DNA of 64,000 bases, from contig JAZQQF010000177.1 in NCBI GenBank assembly GCA_045628925.1, positions 1-64,000 on the forward strand. The letters are read 5' to 3'. Both the position numbers and the translations under genes were made by a program. Origin of the DNA: UBA1774 sp045628925 (GTDB taxonomy: Bacteria > Bacillota > Clostridia > Oscillospirales > Oscillospiraceae). Numbering within the stretch: position 1 is the first letter of the stretch; each line of letters opens with the position of its first letter. The notes below the pieces were generated by a model. It was not told the DNA's origin and did not search any database. It saw only the letters and a program-made list of their open reading frames with translations. Shown here piece after piece: positions 8,990-16,464 of the stretch.

Positions 8990-9007
8990 GAAGCAGGAAA
9001 AGGAGAG

Positions 9008-9241
9008 ATGAACGTGAAAGAATATGAGATCATCCATGAGATCTTCAACAAATGCTCCGGCAACCAGATGCGCGATGTGTTCGTGGAGGAGACGGAGGTC
9101 GAGGACCCGGAAGCCTACGTGCGTTCCCGCCACGGGGATAAGGAGATCATCATGGAAAAGACCGTCATGCCGGACGGGGTCATCATTTTTGACCTGAACC
9201 TTTCCGGGCAGAAACAGCGCTACAGCTTCACGGAGATCTGA
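9008..9241 (+). CDS. Small conserved-looking protein of unknown function (77 aa)
   Basis: 77 residues from ATG 9008, preceded by AAAAGGAGAG. The protein is acidic in the middle (VFVEETEVEDPEAYV) and ends in a strand-rich part (KTVMPDGVIIFDLNLSGQKQRYSF). No signal peptide or membrane segment is present and there are only single cysteines. I do not recognise the family. It has its own ribosome binding site and lies between a divergent operon and a DMT exporter. The codon pattern resembles neighbouring real genes, so I treat it as coding, with no function assigned. Confidence 0.6.
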   Translation: MNVKEYEIIHEIFNKCSGNQMRDVFVEETEVEDPEAYVRSRHGDKEIIMEKTVMPDGVIIFDLNLSGQKQRYSFTEI

Positions 9242-9307
9242 GGCTTCTGCGGCGGGGTCATCGGCTCCGCCGCTATCCAATCTATTGGGAAATCAGGTGA
9301 CGTACCC

Positions 9308-10144
9308 TTGCGAAAAGCGACCTTCTATGTGTTCCTGTCCTCCGTGCTGTTCGCGCTGGGCGGGCTGTTTTTCAAGCTGATCCCGTGGGACGCGCTGGCC
9401 ATCAGCAGTGCGAGAAGCATTCTGGCAGGTCTGTTCATTCTGATCATCCTGCTGGCAAAGAAGCACCGCTTCGTGCTGAACCGGCAGGTCCTCATTGCGG
9501 CGCTGTCCATCTCGGCAACGAATACGCTCTATGCGATGGCGAACAAGCTCACCACGGCGGGGAACACCATCGTCCTGCAGTTCTCCATGCCGGTGTTCGT
9601 CATTCTCATCATGCTGCTGGTGTTCCATAAGAAGCCCACGAAGCTGGAGGTCACGACCTGCCTGCTGGTGCTGGCTGGCATCATCTGCTTCTTTGTGGAT
9701 TCCCTCTCGGCGGGGAATATGCTGGGCAATCTGCTGGCGCTCATTTCCGGCATGACCTATGCCTGCTTCTTCGTGTTCAACAGCCGCTCGGAGTCGGAAC
9801 CCTTTACCGCCATTGTCATCAGCTATGCCATCTCGGCGGTCATCGGGCTGCCCTGCCTGCTGAAAACGGATATCGGCGGTTCTACAGCGGGAACGCTGCT
9901 GGCCGTTCTGGCGCTGGGACTTATTCAGCAGGGCGTGGCGCAGTTCTGCTTTGCCAAGGGCATCAAGCAGACGCCGCCGATCACCGCAAGCCTCATCTCC
10001 GGCATCGAACCGATCCTGAACCCCGTCCTTGTCGCGGTGTTCTATCATGAGATGCTGACGCCGCTCAGCCTCGTTGGCGCGGCGATCGTGCTGATCTCCA
10101 TTCTTACATATAATACGATCACATCGAAAACGAAAGATGCGTAG
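9308..10144 (+). CDS. EamA/DMT-family transporter
   Basis: 278 residues made of about ten hydrophobic helices in two similar halves, as expected for the drug/metabolite transporter superfamily. The N-terminal FLSSVLFALGGLFFKLIPWDALAISSARSILAG and the second-half ISGIEPILNPVLVAVF are typical EamA segments. The start is TTG 9308; no in-frame ATG precedes the first helix. It probably exports a small metabolite, but the substrate cannot be told. A strong hairpin at 10151-10176 ends the transcript. Confidence 0.85.
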   Translation: MRKATFYVFLSSVLFALGGLFFKLIPWDALAISSARSILAGLFILIILLAKKHRFVLNRQVLIAALSISATNTLYAMANKLTTAGNTIVLQFSMPVFVILIMLLVFHKKPTKLEVTTCLLVLAGIICFFVDSLSAGNMLGNLLALISGMTYACFFVFNSRSESEPFTAIVISYAISAVIGLPCLLKTDIGGSTAGTLLAVLALGLIQQGVAQFCFAKGIKQTPPITASLISGIEPILNPVLVAVFYHEMLTPLSLVGAAIVLISILTYNTITSKTKDA

Positions 10145-10150
10145 GTCCGT

Positions 10151-10176
10151 TCCCGGCAGCGGTTTCGCTGCCGGGA
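10151..10176 (+). terminator. Hairpin terminator after the EamA gene
   Basis: A ten-base perfect stem, TCCCGGCAGC against GCTGCCGGGA, with a six-base loop, followed by TTTATTC. It begins six bases after the EamA stop codon. Confidence 0.7.
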
Positions 10177-10196
10177 TTTATTCACAGTTTCGTTAC

Positions 10197-10224
10197 TTGA
10201 CAACGGGCTAAAACAAGCTATACT
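10197..10224 (+). promoter_or_regulatory. Promoter of the ABC transporter operon
   Basis: Consensus TTGACA (10197-10202), a 16-base spacer and TATACT (10219-10224), about 70 bases before the ATPase start. An ATATCATTATGATAT palindrome at 10226-10240, just downstream of the -10, could be an operator of the kind used by small dimeric repressors; this is inferred from symmetry only. Confidence 0.75.
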
Positions 10225-10293
10225 GATATCATTATGATATCTTGTGGGGGCGGAGCAGCAGCTGCAGATTCCGTTCCCCGGAAGGAGCATTCC

Positions 10294-10998
10294 ATGCTGA
10301 CCATTGAGCATCTGACCAAGACCTACGGCGGCCGCAAAGCCGTCGATGACCTGAATCTGCATATCCGGCCTGGTGAAATATACGGCTTCATCGGCCATAA
10401 CGGCGCGGGGAAGACCACGACGCTGAAAAGCGTGGCGGGCATCCTTCGCTTCGACAGCGGGGAAATTTTCGTGAACGGAATCTCCGTCAAAACGAATCCC
10501 ATCGAATGCAAAAAACAGCTTGCCTATATCCCCGACAATCCGGATCTTTACGATTTCATGACAGGCATCCAGTATCTGAATTTCATCGCGGATATCTTCG
10601 GCGTTCCGGCGCAGGCGCGGCAGGAGCGCATCCGGAAATACGCGGAGGCCTTTGAACTGACCGGCGACCTTGCCCAGCCCGTGAGCGCCTATTCCCACGG
10701 CATGAAGCAGAAGCTGGCCATCATCTCCGCGCTGATCCACGCCCCGAAGCTCATCCTCATGGATGAACCCTTCGTTGGCCTGGACCCTATCGCATCCCAT
10801 CTGCTGAAAGGCATCATGCGGGACATCTGCGACGCGGGCGGTGCGATCTTTTTCTCCACCCACGTGCTGGAGGTGGCGGAAAAGCTCTGCGACAAGGTGG
10901 CCATCATCAAGGGCGGGCAGCTCGTCCGCTCCGGCACCATGGATGAAGTGAAAGGCGACGCTTCGCTGGAATCCGTATTTCTGGAGCTGGAGGGCTGA
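10294..10998 (+). CDS. ABC transporter ATP-binding protein
   Basis: 234 residues from ATG 10294, chosen because GGAAGGAG lies just upstream; an upstream in-frame ATG has no site. Motifs: Walker A GHNGAGKTT at about residue 40, signature YSHGMKQKL (a variant of the usual LSGGQ), Walker B LILMDEPFVGLDP, and the switch histidine in FFSTHVLE. The YSHGMKQK signature and short size fit ABC-2 type exporters. The gene is followed four bases later by its permease. Confidence 0.93.
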   Translation: MLTIEHLTKTYGGRKAVDDLNLHIRPGEIYGFIGHNGAGKTTTLKSVAGILRFDSGEIFVNGISVKTNPIECKKQLAYIPDNPDLYDFMTGIQYLNFIADIFGVPAQARQERIRKYAEAFELTGDLAQPVSAYSHGMKQKLAIISALIHAPKLILMDEPFVGLDPIASHLLKGIMRDICDAGGAIFFSTHVLEVAEKLCDKVAIIKGGQLVRSGTMDEVKGDASLESVFLELEG

Positions 10999-11001
10999 AG
11001 C

Positions 11002-12606
11002 ATGACGAAAGCCCTTCTGAAAAAGCAGTTTCTGGAGCTGAATACCTTCTATTTCGTGGATAAACGAACCGGGAAGCATCGCTCCAAAGCAGGGACGGCG
11101 GGCTATATCCTGCTGTTCGCGTTCGTGTTTTTCTCCGTTGGCGTTGCCTTTTTCGGCATGGGGGACGCGCTGGCAGCCGTACTGTTCCCGGCAGGGATGG
11201 GCTGGCTGTTTTACGCGCTGATGGGGCTCATCTCCATGGTGCTGGGCGTTTTCGGCAGCGTGTTCAATACCTTTGCCATGCTCTACAAGTCGAAGGACAA
11301 TGAGCTGCTGCTGAGTATGCCCATCCCGCCGGGGAAGCTCCTGCTGGTGCGGATGGTGGGCGTCTACGCCATGAGTCTCCTTTACAGCGCGCTGGTATGG
11401 ATCCCCACACTGCTGCAGGGCTGGCTGAAGGGCGACGCGAATGGGAAAAGCATCCTTTTCGGCATCCTGCTCCTGTTCGTAATCGCCATATTTGTGACAG
11501 TACTCACCTGTGCGCTGGGCTGGGTAGTCGCGCTCATTTCCGGCAGACTGAAAAACAAGAGCTTCATCACGGTAGTACTGACGCTGGCCTTCCTCGGCGT
11601 GTATTATTTCGTCTATTTCCGCGTGAGCAGTATGCTGGAATCCATCCTGATCCATGCCGACCGGGCGGCGGAGCTGGTGCGGTCGTGGCTGTATCCTATC
11701 TACATGATGAGCCTCGGCGCGGCTGGGGAAGCGCTGCCGTTTTTCATCTTCACTGCCATCACGCTGGCGATGGCGGCGCTCTGCGTGTTCATCCTGTCGC
11801 GGAGCTATACCCGCATCGTGACGACGGACAAGGGCAGCAAGAAGGCCGTATATACGGAAAAGACGGTGCGTGCCGGGAATGCGGACCGGGCGCTCCTGCG
11901 GAAGGAAGCGAAGCGTTTCCTCGGCAGCCCCACGTACCTCATGAACTGCGGCATCGGCGTGATCCTTCTGGTGCTGGCCTCGGCAGCTCTGCTGTTCAGC
12001 CCGGGGAAGGTCAGCGGTCTGATGGCGGCCCTGTCCGAAGCGGCGCCGCAGATCCTGACCGCGGTACCCGCGCTGGCGGTCTGCTTCGTCTGTCTGGGTA
12101 TCGCCATGGATCCGGTGAGCGCCTGCAGCGTTTCCATCGAAGGGAAATACTTCTGGGTCACACAGAGCCTGCCCGTTACGGCGCAGCAGATCCTCCGCGC
12201 GAAGCTGAAGCTCCACACGCTGGTGAATCTCATTCCCGCCGTCCTGTGTCCGATCCTGCTGGGCTTCCTGCTCAGGACGGACGCGGTAACGATCGTGCTG
12301 GGCATCCTCACCGCGGCGGCCTTCGCGGTGCTGACAGGGGAGCTGGGCCTCCTTCTGGATCTGAACCGCCCGAACCTCACGTGGACGAATGAGACGGTCG
12401 TCGTGAAGCAGAGCGTCAGTGTTCTCATCGCGCTGTTCGGCGGAATGCTGCTGGCGGCTGTGCTGGGGCTTGGCGCCGTGTTCCTGATGAAATGGATGGA
12501 GCCGAACGTGTATCTGGTGATCGCTTTCGCGGTGCTGATGGGCGTATCCCGCGTCCTGTATCGGCGGCTGATGCGGCACGGCGCGGAGGTTCTGGAGGAA
12601 CTGTGA
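11002..12606 (+). CDS. ABC-2 type transporter permease
   Basis: 534 residues with about 12 predicted membrane helices, starting after an N-terminal cytoplasmic stretch MTKALLKKQFLELNTFYF typical of large single-chain ABC-2 permeases. Long hydrophobic runs occur at about 35-80, 105-200 and 310-500. The gene is coupled to the ATPase gene upstream and shares its promoter. Efflux of a drug, lipid or peptide is likely, but no substrate can be read from sequence. Confidence 0.82.
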   Translation: MTKALLKKQFLELNTFYFVDKRTGKHRSKAGTAGYILLFAFVFFSVGVAFFGMGDALAAVLFPAGMGWLFYALMGLISMVLGVFGSVFNTFAMLYKSKDNELLLSMPIPPGKLLLVRMVGVYAMSLLYSALVWIPTLLQGWLKGDANGKSILFGILLLFVIAIFVTVLTCALGWVVALISGRLKNKSFITVVLTLAFLGVYYFVYFRVSSMLESILIHADRAAELVRSWLYPIYMMSLGAAGEALPFFIFTAITLAMAALCVFILSRSYTRIVTTDKGSKKAVYTEKTVRAGNADRALLRKEAKRFLGSPTYLMNCGIGVILLVLASAALLFSPGKVSGLMAALSEAAPQILTAVPALAVCFVCLGIAMDPVSACSVSIEGKYFWVTQSLPVTAQQILRAKLKLHTLVNLIPAVLCPILLGFLLRTDAVTIVLGILTAAAFAVLTGELGLLLDLNRPNLTWTNETVVVKQSVSVLIALFGGMLLAAVLGLGAVFLMKWMEPNVYLVIAFAVLMGVSRVLYRRLMRHGAEVLEEL

Positions 12607-12633
12607 TACCTCGGAAAAAGTTTTTCAAAAACC

Positions 12634-12661
12634 TGTAACGAAACCGCCCCTGAACCGTCTA
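12634..12661 (+). promoter_or_regulatory. ECF-type promoter of the sigma/anti-sigma/lipoprotein operon
   Basis: TGTAAC (12634-12639), a 16-base spacer and CGTCTA (12656-12661). The AAC core and CGTC element are the signature of group IV sigma factor promoters such as those of SigW. Its position, 31 bases before the sigma gene start at 12693, suggests self-regulation. Confidence 0.6.
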
Positions 12662-12692
12662 ACCCATGGAAACAGAAAGGGGGTGATGATAG

Positions 12693-13175
12693 TTGGATTC
12701 GGAAAAGCTCTACGAGACCTGTTATCTGCAGGTCTATTCCTACCTGATGACGCTCTGCGGCGACCGATATCTGGCGGAGGAACTGACACAGGAGACCTTC
12801 CTGAAGGCGATGTCCGCCGCAGGGAAGTCCGCGTTCCGGGAAAAGTCGCAGGCGCTCACGTGGCTCTGCGCCATCGCCAAGAATCTGTTTGCGGATGAAA
12901 TGCGGCGGCGAAAGCGCTCTGCCGAGCTGCCGGAGGATATCTTATCCGGAGAGGATATCACATCGGCGGCGGAGGACGAGGATCTGAGTTTCCGCATCCA
13001 TAAAGCCCTGCATTCGCTGGAGGAGCCTTATAAGGAGGTCTTTCAGCTGCGGGTCTTCGGGGAACTGCCCTTTGCGAAGATCGGCGCGCTTTTCGGAAAG
13101 ACCGAGAACTGGGCAAGAGTCACCTATCATCGCGCCCGTCTGAAACTCATGGAAAGGATGGATGTACGTGAATAA
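12693..13175 (+). CDS. ECF sigma factor
   Basis: 160 residues from TTG 12693, which sits behind a long AAAGGGGGTGATGATAG site. Region 2 includes YLMTLCGDRYLAEELTQETFLKAM and SQALTWLCAIAKNLFADEMRRRKR; region 4 includes EPYKEVFQLRVFGELPFAKIGALFGKTENWARVTYHRARLKL. The length and order match ECF factors. The gene overlaps the zinc-finger anti-sigma gene by 14 bases, the classical co-expressed pair, and lies behind an ECF-type promoter, so it probably activates its own operon in response to an envelope signal. Confidence 0.92.
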   Translation: MDSEKLYETCYLQVYSYLMTLCGDRYLAEELTQETFLKAMSAAGKSAFREKSQALTWLCAIAKNLFADEMRRRKRSAELPEDILSGEDITSAAEDEDLSFRIHKALHSLEEPYKEVFQLRVFGELPFAKIGALFGKTENWARVTYHRARLKLMERMDVRE

Positions 13176-14148
13176 AGAATGCGCCGTCGTTCGGGATCTG
13201 CTGCCGCTCTACGTGGACGCGGTCTGTTCGGAAGGCAGCCGTGAGCTGGTGGAACAGCATCTGCAGGGCTGCAGTGAATGCACGGCGATATGGAAAAGCA
13301 TGGGCAGCGACCTGCCCGAAAAGGCGCTGAACGAGGAGCTTTCCGGCGTACTCAAGCGGCAGGCAAAGCGCTTCAAACGCAGGAGCGCCCTTGCGGGGGC
13401 CATCATCGGCGGCATCCTGATGCTGCCTGTTCTCATCTGCCTCATCGTCATTCTCGCCTCCGGGCACGGTTTCGACTGGTTCTTTATCGTGCTTTCTTCG
13501 CTGCTGCTGGCCGCCAGCATCACCGTCGTGCCGCTGGCCGTAGCGGAGAACAAACTGTTCTGGACGCTGGCTTCTTTTCTCTTGACGCTGCTCCTGCTGC
13601 TGGGCGTCTGCTGCCGTACTTCCGGCGGGCGCTGGTTCTTTGTGGCGGCAACAGCCTGCACCTTCGGCCTTTCGGTGATCTTTCTGCCCATCGCCGTGAA
13701 TCAGGAACCGCTGCGCCGGGCATTGGGAAATCAGAAGGGGCTTGCGGTCATGGCGGCGGACACGGTGCTGTATGTTCTGATGATGGTGAGCATCGGCGTC
13801 TACGTCCGCAGCGCGGAATATGCATCCCTCGCTTACTGGATCTCGCTTCCGTTTGTCCTCTTTGCATGGGCGCTGTTTGCGCTCATCCGCTATCCGCGCT
13901 TCGGCGGGCTGATCAAGGGCGGCTTCTGCGTGATGCTCTGCGGTGCGTTTCTCTTCTTTGCAGAGCCGCTGGTGAACGGTCTGCTGGGGAATCCCGTTCC
14001 GCTGCCGGAATTTCATCCGCTGCGCTGGGCGCCGTCCACGCTGGACGGGAACGTGATGTGGACGATTTTACTTGCAAGTGTGATGATCGGTCTTGTGCTG
14101 ATCGCAGCGGGACTAGTACGGCATGGGAGGAAACAGGATGAAACTTAA
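13162..14148 (+). CDS. Anti-sigma factor with zinc finger and multiple membrane helices
   Basis: 328 residues. The N-terminal cytoplasmic domain carries the zinc-binding anti-sigma motif H33-x3-C37-x2-C40 (within VEQHLQGCSECTA), with Cys7 and Cys22 before it. Several hydrophobic helices follow from about residue 75 to the end, at least seven in number. The family binds and holds the cognate sigma factor at the membrane until a signal releases it. The start overlaps the sigma gene; the stop overlaps the lipoprotein gene. It is longer than many single-helix anti-sigma factors, so the sensing part is probably in the membrane. Confidence 0.88.
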   Translation: MYVNKECAVVRDLLPLYVDAVCSEGSRELVEQHLQGCSECTAIWKSMGSDLPEKALNEELSGVLKRQAKRFKRRSALAGAIIGGILMLPVLICLIVILASGHGFDWFFIVLSSLLLAASITVVPLAVAENKLFWTLASFLLTLLLLLGVCCRTSGGRWFFVAATACTFGLSVIFLPIAVNQEPLRRALGNQKGLAVMAADTVLYVLMMVSIGVYVRSAEYASLAYWISLPFVLFAWALFALIRYPRFGGLIKGGFCVMLCGAFLFFAEPLVNGLLGNPVPLPEFHPLRWAPSTLDGNVMWTILLASVMIGLVLIAAGLVRHGRKQDET

Positions 14149-15085
14149 AAAGATCGCCGTCCTGCTGGTGCTGACGTCCGTGTGCCTCTGCGGCTGCGCG
14201 TTGAGACCGGGCGGAACGGATCAGAAGCTCCTGTCCGCAGGCGGCCTGAACGGGGAATACTCCTTCGGCAGCGGCGAACTCACCGACAAGGTGGAGCGCA
14301 TCGAGATCGAATGGTCGTCCGGTAAACTGGAGCTTGCGCAGCACGACGGAAATGCCATCCGCATCGAGGAGCGCTGCGGCGCGGAGCTGTCCGAGGAGCA
14401 GAAGGTACACTGGCGGGTAGACGGGACGACGCTGCGCATCTGGTTCAGCAAGCCGAATACGTTCGACCTGATAAACCTCAATTCGGGCAAGAAGGAGCTG
14501 ACCGTTACGCTGCCGGAAAGTCTGCGTCTGAATGCGGCGGAAATCAGCGTTGCTTCGGCGAAGGTTTGCGGAACCGTAAATGCGGATAAGCTAACCGTGG
14601 ATTCCTCCTCCGGCAGCATCGAGCTGACAACAGATGCTGCGGAGCTGGAAGTGGATACGGCCTCCGGCGACGCACGCATCCGCCACAGCGGCGAACTGAA
14701 AAAAGCTGACTTTGATACGGCCTCCGGCGCGGTCGATGCGGTGCTGGGGGATGTGGGCGAGCTGGGCGCCGGATCCGCCTCCGGCAGGATGGCGATTTCA
14801 GCGCGCTCACTCGATACTGCAGAACTTTCCTCAGCCAGCGGAAATATTCGCCTTGCCTGCGAAAGCACCCCGGCCAATGTGGAGATCGACACCGCCTCCG
14901 GTTCGGTGGAGCTGACACTGCCGAAGAACGCGGATTTCCGCATGGAAGTCGATACCGCCAGTGGGAAATTCAGAAGCGAGATACCCCTTGCCATGCAGGA
15001 TGACGAATACCTTGCCGGCAGCGGCAGGGGAGAAATTGAAATCAGCACCGCTTCCGGGGATATCACCCTGAAATCTGGGAGCTGA
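14138..15085 (+). CDS. Lipoprotein with DUF4097-like beta-helical repeats
   Basis: 315 residues from ATG 14138, with GGGAGG seven bases upstream. The signal sequence ends in a lipobox, LCLCGCAL, so the protein should be lipid-anchored outside the membrane. The body shows short repeats built on (V/D)TASG, for example VDTASGDARI, DTASGAVDAV, IDTASGSVEL, VDTASGKFRS and STASGDITL, which fit a right-handed beta-helix of the DUF4097 type. The gene is third in the ECF sigma operon and is probably an envelope stress or sensing component. The function of the family is unknown. Confidence 0.82.
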   Translation: MKLKKIAVLLVLTSVCLCGCALRPGGTDQKLLSAGGLNGEYSFGSGELTDKVERIEIEWSSGKLELAQHDGNAIRIEERCGAELSEEQKVHWRVDGTTLRIWFSKPNTFDLINLNSGKKELTVTLPESLRLNAAEISVASAKVCGTVNADKLTVDSSSGSIELTTDAAELEVDTASGDARIRHSGELKKADFDTASGAVDAVLGDVGELGAGSASGRMAISARSLDTAELSSASGNIRLACESTPANVEIDTASGSVELTLPKNADFRMEVDTASGKFRSEIPLAMQDDEYLAGSGRGEIEISTASGDITLKSGS

Positions 15086-15098
15086 CAAAAGCTCACAC

Positions 15099-15129
15099 GC
15101 AGAGACAGGACAAATACGCCTGTCTCTGC
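15099..15129 (+). terminator. Hairpin terminator after the sigma/anti-sigma/lipoprotein operon
   Basis: An 11-base perfect stem, GCAGAGACAGG against CCTGTCTCTGC, with a nine-base loop, then TATTCTCTTCC. GCTCACA and TGTGAGC outside it extend the symmetry. Confidence 0.7.
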
Positions 15130-15165
15130 TATTCTCTTCCTGTGAGCAGGAAAGGGGGCGCAGAA

Positions 15166-16407
15166 ATGGAATGGATCACCTGTCTGAAAACCGTGCTGGC
15201 GCGCATCGAAGCAGAGCTGGAACAGGATCTGACGATCGAAGCGCTGGCGGCGGAAGTGAATCTCTCGCCCTATTATCTGCAGCAGGGGTTCCAGATCCTG
15301 ACGGGCTACGGCATCGGCGAATACGTCCGCTGCCGCAGGCTCTATGAGGCGGCGCGGACGCTGGTGAACACGGATGAAAAGGTCATCGACGTGGCTTACC
15401 GATACGGTTATGAAACCCCGGAGAGCTTCACCAAGGCGTTTACCCGCTTCCACGGCGTCAGCCCCACCGCTCTGCGGAAGGACCGCAGCCGGATGCGCCG
15501 CTTCCTGCCGCTCAATATTTCGATTGCGATCACAGGAGGGAACAAAATGGACTACAAAGTCGAATCGCTTCGCGGCTTCGCCGTAGTAGGCTTTCAGAAG
15601 GAGTTTTCCTATGAAAATTCCTACGCAGAGATCCCGAAATTTTGGGACGAGCTGGCTGAACGGTATCCCGCGCTGGGCGGCGTGCGGAGCGAAACGCCAG
15701 ACAAGATGGAGAAGGCAATTCTCCGCTGGCGCATCGGCGAATTTGCCGCCTGCATCGACGACTTGGGGAACGGGAAGTTCCGCTATCTGGTAGCCGGAAA
15801 GTATGACGGCGGGGAGGTTCCGGAGGGGGTGACCGTATATCGCTTCCCGGATGGGGAGTGGGCAAAATTCCGCTCCGTCGGCCCCATCCCGGATGCGCTG
15901 CAGAGCCTGAACACACAGGTGTTCAAAGAATGGCTGCCGGGAAACGCGGAATATCAGCTGGCAGAGCCTTATAATCTGGAATGGTATGGAATGGGCGACC
16001 CGTCTTCCGCCTCCTATGAAAGCGGCATCTGGGTGCCCGTGCGCCGCTGGAAGCAGGAGGCCAGGGAGCGCTGGGGCGAAACAGAGGCCTATCGGGAAAG
16101 TGAAAAACGCACGTCGAAACGCACAAAGCAGGAAAACGCGCAGATTAACGAGGGCCTGATGGCGATCTTCGCCCGCTTCGGCAGCCTGAAAAACGAAGCG
16201 CCCGACAGTCCGGCGGCACAGGCGCTGGCCGGGGAGCTGCAGGAATACATCACGCGGAATTTCTATCCCTGCACAAATGACATCTTCGCCGGGCTGGGGG
16301 AGATGTACGTTTCCGACGAGCGTTTCCGGGAAAACATCGACCGGCGCGGCGGTGCGGGTACCGCGGCGTTTGCCGGTGAGGTCATCCGCATCTTCTGCCA
16401 AAAATAA
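15166..16407 (+). CDS. AraC-family regulator with GyrI-like effector-binding domain
   Basis: 413 residues from ATG 15166, preceded by AAAGGGGGCGCAGAA. The N-terminal AraC-type double HTH (about 1-105) contains DLTIEALAAEVNLSPYYLQQGFQ and VIDVAYRYGYETPESFTKAFTRFHGVSP. From about residue 125 a GyrI-like ligand domain begins with MDYKVESLRGFAVVGFQKEF and runs to about 275. A further C-terminal stretch of about 130 residues is helical and charged. The family usually responds to hydrophobic small molecules and controls efflux or stress genes. The target is unknown. Confidence 0.9.
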   Translation: MEWITCLKTVLARIEAELEQDLTIEALAAEVNLSPYYLQQGFQILTGYGIGEYVRCRRLYEAARTLVNTDEKVIDVAYRYGYETPESFTKAFTRFHGVSPTALRKDRSRMRRFLPLNISIAITGGNKMDYKVESLRGFAVVGFQKEFSYENSYAEIPKFWDELAERYPALGGVRSETPDKMEKAILRWRIGEFAACIDDLGNGKFRYLVAGKYDGGEVPEGVTVYRFPDGEWAKFRSVGPIPDALQSLNTQVFKEWLPGNAEYQLAEPYNLEWYGMGDPSSASYESGIWVPVRRWKQEARERWGETEAYRESEKRTSKRTKQENAQINEGLMAIFARFGSLKNEAPDSPAAQALAGELQEYITRNFYPCTNDIFAGLGEMYVSDERFRENIDRRGGAGTAAFAGEVIRIFCQK

Positions 16408-16425
16408 AACCGTACTGGCGCACAA

Positions 16426-16459
16426 ACCGGCCGTTTCCGAGCTTTCGGAAACGGCCGGT
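16426..16459. terminator. Hairpin between convergent genes, probable bidirectional terminator
   Basis: A perfect 15-base inverted repeat, ACCGGCCGTTTCCGA against TCGGAAACGGCCGGT, with a four-base loop. It lies between the AraC-family stop and the glycosidase stop. The T-runs on either side are weak. Confidence 0.65.
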
Positions 16460-16464
16460 GTTCG

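Noticed and set aside
10045..12579. 844-codon minus-strand open frame across the ABC transporter genes
   Set aside because: It is Arg/His/Gln-rich, typical of antisense translation of GC-rich genes, and overlaps two clear plus-strand genes.
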